In this document: positions 40,617 through 48,383 of the stretch, one piece after another
Layout of the letters: each line of letters begins with the position of its first letter
How positions within the stretch are numbered: the stretch's first letter is position 1
From: Exiguobacterium sp. s124
GTDB lineage: Bacteria; Bacillota; Bacilli; Exiguobacteriales; Exiguobacteriaceae
DNA length: 64,000 nt
Direction of reading: 5' to 3'
Assembly: GCF_018617485.1 (NCBI RefSeq)
Contig: NZ_JACSKH010000001.1
Coordinates: 248,001-312,000 of the forward strand
The notes under the pieces: model-generated
Database searches by the model: none
Told to the model about the DNA's origin: nothing
Seen by the model: only the letters and a program-made list of their open reading frames with translations
Made by a program: the position numbers and the translations under genes

Positions 40617-41561
40617 ATGAAACGAACGTTGATGCTATCACTTTTACTGACGCCACTACTTTTATCGGCTTGTGGTGCAGAGGAAGAACCGTCAGACACT
40701 AGTCAATCAGAGAGTATGACGACAACCAAAAAAGACGAGTGGCAACGCGTGAGAGCGGATGAGATGGTGTCCCACATCCATGGGGCTGGATTTTGGCAAG
40801 ACGACAACCGTCCGGTCATTGCAACGCATGCCGGATTGATGGAGTATCGAGAAGATGGCTGGTATACACTTCCGACGAATCGCCACGACTATATGGGCTT
40901 TGAACTCGTCGAAGACGGGTTTTATGCAAGTGGTCACCCGGATCGCCGAACGGACTATAAAAACCCGCTCGGTGTCATCTACGGGAAAGACCACGGTACG
41001 ATGTTAGAAGTACGGTCACTCGAAGGAGAAGCGGATTTCCATTATATAAGCGCCGGATATGCGACAGGAACGTTGTACGTCTATTTAGAAGAGGCGACGT
41101 CCCAACTCGAGACAGGTTTCCATCGCTCGACAGATGGAGGGAAGTCATTTGAACCGATGCAGGTGAAAGGGATCGAAGGAGGACAAGTAGCAGGGATTGT
41201 CGCCGATGCGACGGATGCGGAGCGCGTCTTCTTGTACGGTCCGTCTGGGATCCTCGTTTCAAATGATTCCGGGGATTCATTTGAGCCACTTGTTGAAGCG
41301 GAACAGGTAGTCACGGTTGGAGCGGATGATGGGCAGTTGGCTTACGTCCGGCAGACAGACGGTTCTTTCGAAGGTGTTCGATTCAACTTAGACGCTGAGT
41401 CGACAGAGACGTTCAATCTTCCAGAACTTCAAACGAACGCTGTGCCAATCGAATTGGCAGTCAACGAGGAGCACATGTTGCTTGTTGCATCGGATAATAG
41501 CGTATATGAGTTTACAGACGGGGAATGGGAGATTCGCCTCGACAAAGGGGAGCTCAACTGA
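40617..41561 (+). CDS. Secreted lipoprotein with sialidase/BNR-like repeats (F510_1955 type)
   Basis: 314 residues with a lipobox LLSAC (Cys19). The mature part has beta-propeller-like repeats with Asp-box character (STDGGKSFEPM, SNDSGDSFEPL) and a HIHGAGFW start. Family members are annotated as glycosyl hydrolase-like, but catalysis is not shown; they often accompany copper or heavy-metal genes. It lies 58 bases after copB with a GGAGGGATC site, so an extracellular part in metal handling is inferred. Confidence 0.72.
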   Translation: MKRTLMLSLLLTPLLLSACGAEEEPSDTSQSESMTTTKKDEWQRVRADEMVSHIHGAGFWQDDNRPVIATHAGLMEYREDGWYTLPTNRHDYMGFELVEDGFYASGHPDRRTDYKNPLGVIYGKDHGTMLEVRSLEGEADFHYISAGYATGTLYVYLEEATSQLETGFHRSTDGGKSFEPMQVKGIEGGQVAGIVADATDAERVFLYGPSGILVSNDSGDSFEPLVEAEQVVTVGADDGQLAYVRQTDGSFEGVRFNLDAESTETFNLPELQTNAVPIELAVNEEHMLLVASDNSVYEFTDGEWEIRLDKGELN

Positions 41562-41562
41562 T

Positions 41563-41600
41563 CAAAAGACGCCTTTCCATTACAGGATAGGCGTCTTTTT
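41563..41600. terminator. Terminator shared by converging genes
   Basis: AAAAGACGCCT / AGGCGTCTTTT stem; the right arm lies in the end of the kinase gene on the other strand. Confidence 0.85.
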
Positions 41601-42989
41601 GTCGAGGGGAAGCGTGACGGTGAAAGAGGTACCCGATGCATCGGAGGATACCGTCAACGTCCCGCCGTGGCGAGTGACGATTTGATCGGCGATGGCGAGT
41701 CCGAGGCCACTACCACCGGTCTGTCTGGAGCGTGATTTTTCCACGCGATACAGCCGGTCAAAAATATGAGGCAAATCTTCTGTCGGAATGCCTTTCCCGT
41801 CATCGCTGATGGTCAAGACGAGGTGTGTGTCCGTGACGTGTGAGTAAAGCGAGACATGCGAGGCCTCGCTATGTTCAATCGCATTATGGGCGATAGAGCG
41901 GAAGACTTGAAGCATGCGGTGACGATCTAATGTAAGCGCGATATCTGGTTGTCCTGCGCTCGGTGAAGCATCGAAGCGAATCGTCGTCATCCGGAACATT
42001 GTATCGAGCATTCGGCGTAAGTCCGCACAAAACGTGGTGACGGTCACTTCTTCTCGATGCAACAAGAACGTGTTTTCATCGAGTTGTGCCAATTGAAACG
42101 CATTTTCGACGAGTTCGGTGAGCGAACGACTTTCTTCTAAAATGGTTTGAATCGATTGTTTGCGAAGTGATTCAGGCGTACTCTCTTTTGAAGCGATCTC
42201 GGCATACCCTCTCAAGTAGGTGAGAGGGGTCTTAATTTCATGCGAAAGATCGGAAAGGAACTGATGCCGTTCTCGTCGCAGTCGAGATAGTTCGACAGAC
42301 ATCGATTCGATTGAGCGGGCCAATTCGCCGATTTCATCGACTCGGTTCGTCGGCAATTGTAACTCGTCCGGGTTCGTGAGCACGTTCTCTGTCGCTCGTC
42401 TCAACGACTCAATCGGTTTTGAAATGAGACGGCTCAGGAGAATGAACGTCAGCACGGTCGTCACGAGTGCGATGGCCGTGATATATAGAAATCGCCATTG
42501 AAGGCGGTGACTGATCCCATGAATGATCTCGGTCGGTAAAAACATATAGACGTATCCATATCGTGTGCCGGCATCGTCCGTAATCGGTGTGCGGACACTC
42601 AAATACGGTTCGTTTTCCCAATCATCCTCTAGAACGGTCGTGTCATCAAAGGGACCAGTGCGTTTTTTCGAATCGACGGTGTCGACTAAGACTTGAGGAA
42701 AAGAGTGCGAAGTTTGTAGCGTATCATGAGCAGTATCGGTAATAGCGACTTTCGTGTCGGTCTCACTTTCCATGGTGGCCACATGACTGATCGTTTCTTC
42801 CGAAAAATTCATCGCCAATACGCTTGCATGGCTCTCGGCCCGAGATTCGAGACGATTGATTTCTTCTACCACGCGTTCCCCGAGTAACGTGTGATAGAGG
42901 AGAAGGAATAACACCCCTTCAATCAAGAGGGTGGATAGGAGAAAGACGAGGCTAATCCGAAACGGTAAACTGTTACGACTTCGCTTCAT
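41580..42989 (-). CDS. Sensor histidine kinase of the copper-island two-component system
   Basis: 469 residues from the ATG at 42989, which overlaps the response-regulator stop (ATGA). Two spans (12-33, 167-188) flank an extracellular sensor of about 130 residues, then HAMP (189-240), H-box LSHEIKTPLTYLRGY (H250), and the ATPase boxes AHNAIEHSEAS, DDGKGIP and GSGLGLAI. The sensor lacks cysteine and has few histidines, so direct copper binding is not evident. Its location argues for a role in metal or envelope stress. Confidence 0.9.
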   Translation of the reverse strand: MKRSRNSLPFRISLVFLLSTLLIEGVLFLLLYHTLLGERVVEEINRLESRAESHASVLAMNFSEETISHVATMESETDTKVAITDTAHDTLQTSHSFPQVLVDTVDSKKRTGPFDDTTVLEDDWENEPYLSVRTPITDDAGTRYGYVYMFLPTEIIHGISHRLQWRFLYITAIALVTTVLTFILLSRLISKPIESLRRATENVLTNPDELQLPTNRVDEIGELARSIESMSVELSRLRRERHQFLSDLSHEIKTPLTYLRGYAEIASKESTPESLRKQSIQTILEESRSLTELVENAFQLAQLDENTFLLHREEVTVTTFCADLRRMLDTMFRMTTIRFDASPSAGQPDIALTLDRHRMLQVFRSIAHNAIEHSEASHVSLYSHVTDTHLVLTISDDGKGIPTEDLPHIFDRLYRVEKSRSRQTGGSGLGLAIADQIVTRHGGTLTVSSDASGTSFTVTLPLDKKTPIL

Positions 42990-43660
42990 CCAGAACGCTC
43001 CTCGGTCCAACGATAGCCACGTCCCCAAACCGTCTTCAAATAGTCGTCGATTGGAAATCCAGCATCCCCTAACTTTTCTCGAATCATACGAATATGTGCA
43101 TCGACCGTACGAGGGTCGGATTCGGCAGAATAGGGCCAGACGAGGTCATAGAGATCCAAGCGATTGAAAAGTCGATTCGGATGCTGGAGGAACAACTTCA
43201 GGATGGCCGTCGCTTTTGGGGTGAGGACGACCTCTTGTTCTTCATAAAGGATGCGTCCGCTCTCTTCGTCGTAACGGAGCGGACCATAATGGATATTCAC
43301 AACCTTGCTTCGCCGTAAGACGGCACGGATCCGGGCGAGGAGCACGTTCCCATCGAATGGTTTGGTGACGTAATCATCCGCACCGGCATCTAGCCCTTGA
43401 ATTGTCGTCTCATTGTCTGAACGTGCCGTCAACAAGACGACAGGCAATGTCGGATCGATCGTCTTTAGTTGACGACAAAGGGAGATACCATCCACTTCCG
43501 GCATCATGATATCTAAGAGGACAAGGTCCGGGCGTTCTTCAATTTGTTCGAGTGCTGAACGGGCATCGCTTGCTTCTAAACAAGAATAGCCATCGCTCTC
43601 GAGAAACAGACGAATCAAATGTCTCATTTTTTCTTCATCGTCCACAATGAGGATTTTCAT
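42986..43660 (-). CDS. OmpR-family response regulator
   Basis: 224 residues from the ATG at 43660, with AAGGAGGG upstream. Receiver domain with D7, D8 and phospho-acceptor D50 (LVLLDIMMPEVDG) and lysine in VTKPFDGN; the C-terminal winged helix (about 125-224) ends in the typical RGYRW. Couples to the kinase by ATGA overlap. It starts 20 bases after the stop of the Mur-domain gene, so the three genes form one operon. Confidence 0.93.
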   Translation of the reverse strand: MKILIVDDEEKMRHLIRLFLESDGYSCLEASDARSALEQIEERPDLVLLDIMMPEVDGISLCRQLKTIDPTLPVVLLTARSDNETTIQGLDAGADDYVTKPFDGNVLLARIRAVLRRSKVVNIHYGPLRYDEESGRILYEEQEVVLTPKATAILKLFLQHPNRLFNRLDLYDLVWPYSAESDPRTVDAHIRMIREKLGDAGFPIDDYLKTVWGRGYRWTEERSG

Positions 43661-43679
43661 CACGCATCCCTCCTTCCTG

Positions 43680-44018
43680 TTATCGTTCCGCGTGCTTCGC
43701 GTGATTTCCTTCCGGAACGAAAAGAGTCTGTAGTTGTTCATATGCACGTGTCACGTCTCGACAGTAAATAACTGGTACGCGCGCATCAATCGGTCGATCC
43801 GTAACGATAGCCACTGCACCGTTTCGGATAGCTGCTTTCACCAGGTCGACGCCGCGTTCATTGACGGGGCGATTACATACATATAAAAAAGTTTTATTTA
43901 TTTTTTCTGGTGTCGTCCCGATTCCACGAATCGCCATCTCTTCCGGACGATCGAGATAGGACCACGATAAGACAGAATCCAATGTTGCCAGTACATCACG
44001 CAGTGTCACCTGTTGCAT
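43680..44018 (-). CDS. Stand-alone Mur-ligase N-terminal-like domain
   Basis: 112 residues that resemble only the first domain of MurE/MurF-type ligases: IRGIGTTPEKINKTFLYVCNRP corresponds to the substrate-binding segment, then KAAIRNGAVAIVTDRPIDARVPVIYCRDVTRAYEQL to the rest of that domain. The protein stops just where the ATP-binding GTNGKT domain would start, so it cannot be a ligase. The ATG at 44018 has GGAAGGGG upstream. It is the first gene of the two-component operon. Could bind a UDP-muramyl-like ligand; that is inference. Confidence 0.65.
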   Translation of the reverse strand: MQQVTLRDVLATLDSVLSWSYLDRPEEMAIRGIGTTPEKINKTFLYVCNRPVNERGVDLVKAAIRNGAVAIVTDRPIDARVPVIYCRDVTRAYEQLQTLFVPEGNHAKHAER

Positions 44019-44186
44019 CAATGTTCCCCTTCCTTGCATAATCTCAATTTCATCAGTCTACCCTACGTTTGTGAAAAAGAAGTGAAAGCTTTGGAAAACA
44101 CGCTATGACTGAGAAAGATGCAGGTTTGAGTGCAGAACAAGTAGGTAAAAGTACTTCTACATGCATAACGAGAAAGGGTGAACGAG

Positions 44187-44663
44187 ATGAAATCGTACGG
44201 AAAATTTGGAATCATGATTGCGGTCTCTACATTTTTGATGTACTGGCTCATGTATTTGAACGTCTTTCAAATCAATCATATCTTCTATAGTCAGACGAGG
44301 TTGTATATGGCACTCATCATGGGATCGGTCATGGCATTCGTCATGCTTCTCTTTATGTGGGGGATGTACAAGAACAAAACACTTAATTTTATCATCCTAG
44401 GGGTCAGTGTCCTCGTCTTCAGTGCCTCGCTCTGGCTCGTACGCAGTCAGACGACGGTCGATGACGTCAGTTGGATGAAGGCAATGATTCCCCACCACTC
44501 CATCGCCATCTTGACGAGTGAGCGTGCGGAAATCGAAGACCCGCGTGTGAAAGAACTGTCTGAAGAGATCATCAAGGCGCAGCGCCGTGAAATTGAAGAG
44601 ATGAAGCAACTGATTAAAGATTTAGAGGATGAAGAAGAGAACGCAGAAGAGAATCAAGAGTAA
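44187..44663 (+). CDS. DUF305-type membrane protein
   Basis: 158 residues. Three membrane segments (about 7-27, 37-58 and 64-82) precede a helical C-terminal domain with MKAMIPHHSIAILTSERAEIEDPRVKELSEEII, the DUF305 signature with the paired histidines. In this family the His-rich helix is thought to bind copper or other metals on the cell surface. The start at 44187 follows AAAGGGTG. It is divergent from the Mur-domain/two-component operon, fitting the copper island. Confidence 0.85.
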   Translation: MKSYGKFGIMIAVSTFLMYWLMYLNVFQINHIFYSQTRLYMALIMGSVMAFVMLLFMWGMYKNKTLNFIILGVSVLVFSASLWLVRSQTTVDDVSWMKAMIPHHSIAILTSERAEIEDPRVKELSEEIIKAQRREIEEMKQLIKDLEDEEENAEENQE

Positions 44664-44667
44664 CAGG

Positions 44668-44703
44668 CATACACAGTCATGATTGACTGTGTATGTTTTT
44701 TTG
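44668..44703 (+). terminator. Terminator after the DUF305 gene
   Basis: CATACACAGTCA / TGACTGTGTATG stem with a TGAT loop, then seven T. Confidence 0.95.
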
Positions 44704-44860
44704 ATTTTAGGAAAAATGAGGGAAGTAAGTTAGAATTTGTTTTCCTTTATTTGAAATATAAATGACATATTTGTCGATTCGTTTTGGTGGTAAAATTTTT
44801 TCATCAAGATAATATAAAAAATAAAAATTTAAATACATAATTGAAAGGATTTACCATACT

Positions 44861-45577
44861 ATGAAACGAAAGATGCTTTCTCTCCTCTGTGCTGCATTGC
44901 TCACCATCGGAATCTTCACCCCAGCCGGTACGCCTGCTGAAGCAGCGACCACGTATTATGTCAAAGTCACGACCAACAGTTTAAACGTCCGTTCGGGCCC
45001 AGGCACGACGTATGCGATCGTTGGAAGCGCGAAGTTAGGCCAGTCGTTCAAGTATCTCGGCGTAAGCGGGGGATGGACGAAAATCAACTTTAACGGGACA
45101 GCCCGTTACGTATCGAGTACATATGTGAAGAAGTATAGTGTGACGACACTCTCGACGACGTCGACAGCAAAAATGATCATCCCGACAAAAGGAACGTTAA
45201 CGCAAAAATACGGTCCAGCGAGCGGACAATACGGCTACACGTTCCATAACGGCATCGACTTGGCGGCACCGAGAGGGACTCCAGTCGTGGCGGCCGCATC
45301 TGGACAAGTCATCGTCTCCCGGAACTACGGGGCGTATGGGAATCACATCATGATGACCCATCAGTTAAATGGCCAAACATACATCACGGTATACGCACAC
45401 CTCGACCGCCTCAATGTCGTCAAAGGACAGACGGTCGCAAAAGGGGCGACAATCGGAGCGGTTGGCAACACCGGCAACTCATTCGGAAACCATCTCCATT
45501 TTGAAGTACATCGGAACAGCTATGTATATAGCAGTTCATCGCCAGCAAACAGCATTAATCCGTATACGATGTTTTAA
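44861..45577 (+). CDS. Secreted SH3b-M23 peptidoglycan endopeptidase
   Basis: 238 residues with a signal peptide (about 1-28, cleavage near AEA). A bacterial SH3 domain (about 32-90, VTTNSLNVRSGPGTTY) binds the wall. The M23 domain (110-238) keeps the zinc ligands: HNGID, and HLHFEV for the last histidine pair. It likely cuts peptide cross-links in the cell wall. The upstream 150 bases are very AT-rich with a GAAAGGA site. Single gene with a strong terminator. Confidence 0.92.
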   Translation: MKRKMLSLLCAALLTIGIFTPAGTPAEAATTYYVKVTTNSLNVRSGPGTTYAIVGSAKLGQSFKYLGVSGGWTKINFNGTARYVSSTYVKKYSVTTLSTTSTAKMIIPTKGTLTQKYGPASGQYGYTFHNGIDLAAPRGTPVVAAASGQVIVSRNYGAYGNHIMMTHQLNGQTYITVYAHLDRLNVVKGQTVAKGATIGAVGNTGNSFGNHLHFEVHRNSYVYSSSSPANSINPYTMF

Positions 45578-45623
45578 CGTAAAAGCACGCGCTCCTCATA
45601 TTTGGGGGCGCGTGCTTTTACGT
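45578..45623. terminator. Bidirectional terminator after the M23 gene
   Basis: ACGTAAAAGCACGCGC / GCGCGTGCTTTTACGT stem of 16 bp between converging genes. Confidence 0.92.
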
Positions 45624-45784
45624 TAATGGATGGTCGTTCGTTTGTTCCGTCCGATTTGGTTGGCGACGACGAGGCTGACACCAAGGACGACACCAAACAC
45701 CAGTCCGAATAGGTTGTTGAAGAGTAACATGAGGATGATCCCGAAAACGAGACCGATACTCATGAGGCCAATCCGATCAAACAT
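45623..45784 (-). CDS. Small membrane protein, 53 residues
   Basis: Starts MFDRIGLMSIGLVFGIILML and ends in a basic tail, GRNKRTTIH. Two hydrophobic stretches (about 5-22 and 26-43) are joined by NNLF. AAAAGGGGATTCACT precedes the ATG. The gene is 87 bases downstream of terC on the same strand and may be read from it. No function known. Confidence 0.6.
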   Translation of the reverse strand: MFDRIGLMSIGLVFGIILMLLFNNLFGLVFGVVLGVSLVVANQIGRNKRTTIH

Positions 45785-45871
45785 AGTGAATCCCCTTTTC
45801 TGTAGTTGTGCACCTCATTGATTACCCGATTTTCAAAGAAAGAACACCGACGAAATGGATCGATTGATTCA

Positions 45872-46789
45872 TTATACGTGTTTGGACGAACTAGGTTTCG
45901 TTTTGTAGAAACTATAGAGGACGCTAATCAAGATGACGAGAATGATTGTCCCGAGCGACATCCAAATCGGCATCTTGTACACATCGCCCAAGATCATCTT
46001 CGCCCCGATAAAGACGAGCATAAAGCTGAGACCATGTTTCAAATAGTAGAAACGGTCGATCAAGTTGGCGAGGACGAAGTAGAGACTACGGAGTCCAAGA
46101 ATCGCCATGATGTTCGCATAGAAGATGATATACGGGTCACGCGAATACGCGAAGCTCGCGGCGACCGAATCGACGGCAAAGACGATATCCGACAATTCGA
46201 TGAAGATGAGCGCGATGAAGAGCGGCGTGAAGAACAACTTCCCATTGATTCGCTTCGTGAACTTCCCTGATGAAATGTCTTGCGTGATCGGAAGGCGTCG
46301 CTCGAGCCAACGAATCGTCTTGTTCTCCTCGAGCGACTCGTCTTTCCCGATATTTTTATACATCATCCACCCTGTATAGACGAGGAACGCTCCGAACACG
46401 TAATAGACCCAACCGAAGTTTTCTAAAAGCGATACCCCAGCGACGATGAAGACGGCGCGGAAGAAAATGGCTCCGAGAATTCCCCAGAATAACACTTTGT
46501 GCTGATACTTGAGCGGGATGGCGAAGTAGGCAAAGACGAGCGAGAAGACGAACACGTTATCAATTGCGAGTGCTTTTTCGATGAAGTATACACTCGCATA
46601 TTCTGTCGCCGCCGTACTACCTTGCGTGTAGAACAACCATCCTCCGAATACGATTGCAATTCCGATCCAGACAAACGTCCATGTCCATGCCTCGCGGAGC
46701 GAGACTTCGTGTGCCTTACGGTGGAACACCCCGAGGTCAAGCGCGAGCATAAAGATGACGATGAGTAAAAACCCGATGAGTAGGGTCAA
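45872..46789 (-). CDS. TerC-family membrane transporter
   Basis: Integral membrane protein of about 305 residues with around nine spans. It has the TerC hallmarks ALDLGVFHRK, SVYFIEKALAIDNVFVFSLVFAYF and ELSDIVFAVDSVAASFA, whose acidic residues lie in membrane helices. Relatives export manganese or load it onto secreted enzymes. Three TTG codons stand in tandem after AGGAGG; the third (46789) has the best spacing (8 bases), and no ATG is available near. A double-palindrome operator controls it. Confidence 0.88.
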   Translation of the reverse strand: MTLLIGFLLIVIFMLALDLGVFHRKAHEVSLREAWTWTFVWIGIAIVFGGWLFYTQGSTAATEYASVYFIEKALAIDNVFVFSLVFAYFAIPLKYQHKVLFWGILGAIFFRAVFIVAGVSLLENFGWVYYVFGAFLVYTGWMMYKNIGKDESLEENKTIRWLERRLPITQDISSGKFTKRINGKLFFTPLFIALIFIELSDIVFAVDSVAASFAYSRDPYIIFYANIMAILGLRSLYFVLANLIDRFYYLKHGLSFMLVFIGAKMILGDVYKMPIWMSLGTIILVILISVLYSFYKTKPSSSKHV

Positions 46790-46808
46790 CAACAATTCCT
46801 CCTTTTAA

Positions 46809-46820
46809 GTTCGTATGAAC
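46809..46820. promoter_or_regulatory. Operator palindrome 1 of the terC promoter
   Basis: GTTCGTATGAAC. It lies between the -10 box and the ribosome site of terC and is centred 31 bp from the second copy. Confidence 0.6.
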
Positions 46821-46832
46821 CTCTATGTCATT

Positions 46833-46861
46833 AATTTAAGTTCATTTGAACTCAAAGTCAA
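46833..46861 (-). promoter_or_regulatory. SigA promoter of terC with operator in the spacer
   Basis: On the minus strand TTGACT (46856-46861) and TAAATT (46833-46838) are 17 bp apart. The spacer is filled by the palindrome GTTCATTTGAAC (46840-46851), which nearly repeats the sequence at 46809-46820. A repressor bound there would block RNA polymerase. Confidence 0.7.
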
Positions 46862-46871
46862 GAGGTCAATG

Positions 46872-46898
46872 AAAAAACCACTCTCTAAAGAGTGGTTC
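46872..46898 (-). terminator. Terminator of the rrf2-type regulator gene
   Basis: Minus-strand stem AACCACTCT / AGAGTGGTT with a 4-base loop, then six T. Confidence 0.88.
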
Positions 46899-46912
46899 AT
46901 GAAGTGAATCTT

Positions 46913-47341
46913 TCAATCTGCAAGTTGTTCGATGTCTTTCACGACATCTCCGAGTGTAATCTGTTCAAGTACACGTTCCATTGCAGATTGGGCGGTTATA
47001 AAGAGGGGTTCGATCGTTGTTTGGATATTTCTTCCGACTGGACAAGCGGGATTTGGTTGGTCATGAATCCCGAACAATTCATTCGGTTCAACGACAGAAA
47101 CAGCTTGATAGATTTCGAGAAGTGAGATGGCGTTTAGTGATTTTTTTAGGGTTGCGCCGGCCACACCGGGTTTGACCTGAATCAATTCAGCTTTTTTCAA
47201 CATAGCCATAATCTTTCGGATAAGGGCAGGGTTTGTATTTACGCTCCGCGCTAAAAAATCTGATGAGATGACTTCTGGTGGTGAAAGCGCGACAAGAGTC
47301 AGCATGTGGATGGCCACCGAAAAACGACTACTGATTGTCAT
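46913..47341 (-). CDS. Rrf2-family transcriptional regulator
   Basis: 142-residue repressor-type protein with an N-terminal winged helix (RFSVAIHMLTLVALSPPEVISSDFLARSVNTNPALIRKIMAMLKKA) and a dimer helix. It resembles YwnA-like members; only one cysteine (PACPVG) is present, so it cannot hold an Fe-S cluster as IscR does and may use a thiol switch. Divergent from the NmrA-type reductase across a 145-base region with repeated operators, so it probably controls both genes. Confidence 0.88.
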   Translation of the reverse strand: MTISSRFSVAIHMLTLVALSPPEVISSDFLARSVNTNPALIRKIMAMLKKAELIQVKPGVAGATLKKSLNAISLLEIYQAVSVVEPNELFGIHDQPNPACPVGRNIQTTIEPLFITAQSAMERVLEQITLGDVVKDIEQLAD

Positions 47342-47362
47342 AAATCTCTCCCTTTCTATTCA

Positions 47363-47452
47363 TACGTGTAAACAACTTTGTTACATGTTTAGTATAACAG
47401 GGAAAGAGTAATTGACAAATGAGTTACCTGTAATTATGATGGTTACATGTAA
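47363..47452. promoter_or_regulatory. Rrf2/NmrA divergent control region with four similar operators
   Basis: The reductase promoter is TTGACA (47412-47417), 17 bp, TATGAT (47435-47440). TTACCTGTAA (47424-47433) fills its spacer and TTACATGTAA (47443-47452), a perfect palindrome, follows. On the regulator side TTACATGTTT (47381-47390) and TACGTGTAA (47363-47371) repeat the motif TTAC-N2-GTAA. Confidence 0.68.
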
Positions 47453-47486
47453 TTGATTCGATTACAAGTTGAAGGAGGAAAATAAA

Positions 47487-48344
47487 ATGAAATATTTAAT
47501 CACCGGGGCAACCGGTAAATTAGGGTCAAAAATTGTAGAGGAGTTACTTAAGTCAATCGATGCGAGCGACCTTGCTGTCAGCGTACGGAATCCAGAGAAA
47601 GCAGCATCACTGAAAGAACGTGGGGTCGACGTACGCCACGGGGACTTCGATCAACCGGACACACTCGATGAAGCGTTCAAAGGCGTCGAACGTCTCTTGA
47701 TCATCTCGGCAGATGGAGACAATGACACACGAATTCGTCAACATACGAACGCGGTCGAGGCGGCGAAACGGGCAGGTGTCTCATTTATCGCCTATACGAG
47801 TCTGGCCGATGCGACAGATAGTGAGAACTTGATGGCACCCCCACATGTCGTCACGGAGGAAGCGATTGTAGAATCGGGGATTCCGTATGCGTTCTTGCGC
47901 AACAACTGGTACTTAGAGAACGAGTTGTCGAGTATTCAAGCAGTGCTTGATGGGGCGCCATGGATCACGGCAGCACGGGACGGGAAGGTCGGATGGGCAC
48001 TTCAACAAGATTATGCGGAAGCAGCGGCGAACGTTTTGTTGAAAGAACAGCAGGAGAGTGCGGTATATGAATTGTCGGGACCGCTCCATACGCAGCAAGA
48101 TCTCGTCGATGCATTGAGTGAGGTGCTTGGTCGCGAAGTCGCGATGCAAGAGTTGAACCTCGAAGCGTATGAAGAAACGATGCGCGGGGCAGGACTACCT
48201 GATGACGTGGTCGCACTTCTCGCTGGCATTCAGCGAAGCATCCGTCAAGGAACGCTCGAGATTCACGAGAGTGACTTTGAACCGGTTCTCGGACGTCCGG
48301 TCACACCGCTCGCTGAAGGGATTCGACAACTGCTCGACAAATAA
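47487..48344 (+). CDS. NmrA-like NAD(P)-binding oxidoreductase (QOR2-like)
   Basis: 285 residues with an atypical-SDR Rossmann start MKYLITGATGKLGSKIVEEL and NmrA-like body (RHGDFDQPDTLDEAFKGVERLLIIS, then YAFLRNNWYLEN). Close by pattern to quinone reductase 2 (YtfG) or NAD(P)H sensor proteins. The ATG at 47487 follows GAAGGAGG. Its divergent Rrf2 regulator suggests induction by electrophiles or quinones, which is inference. Confidence 0.85.
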   Translation: MKYLITGATGKLGSKIVEELLKSIDASDLAVSVRNPEKAASLKERGVDVRHGDFDQPDTLDEAFKGVERLLIISADGDNDTRIRQHTNAVEAAKRAGVSFIAYTSLADATDSENLMAPPHVVTEEAIVESGIPYAFLRNNWYLENELSSIQAVLDGAPWITAARDGKVGWALQQDYAEAAANVLLKEQQESAVYELSGPLHTQQDLVDALSEVLGREVAMQELNLEAYEETMRGAGLPDDVVALLAGIQRSIRQGTLEIHESDFEPVLGRPVTPLAEGIRQLLDK

Positions 48345-48348
48345 ACCA

Positions 48349-48381
48349 ACATTCCCCCGACCAAACGGTCGGGGGAATTTG
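48349..48381 (+). terminator. Terminator after the NmrA-like gene
   Basis: ATTCCCCCGACC / GGTCGGGGGAAT stem with a short loop, but a weak T-run (TTTGTG). Confidence 0.8.
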
Positions 48382-48383
48382 TG

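Noticed and set aside
44105-44290. Reading frame that overlaps the start of the DUF305 gene
   Set aside because: No ribosome site; the overlapping DUF305 gene has a clear ribosome site and domain.
46789-46870. Manganese (yybP-ykoY) riboswitch before terC
   Set aside because: The leader between the -10 box and TTG start is only about 40 bases, too short, and contains a palindromic operator instead.
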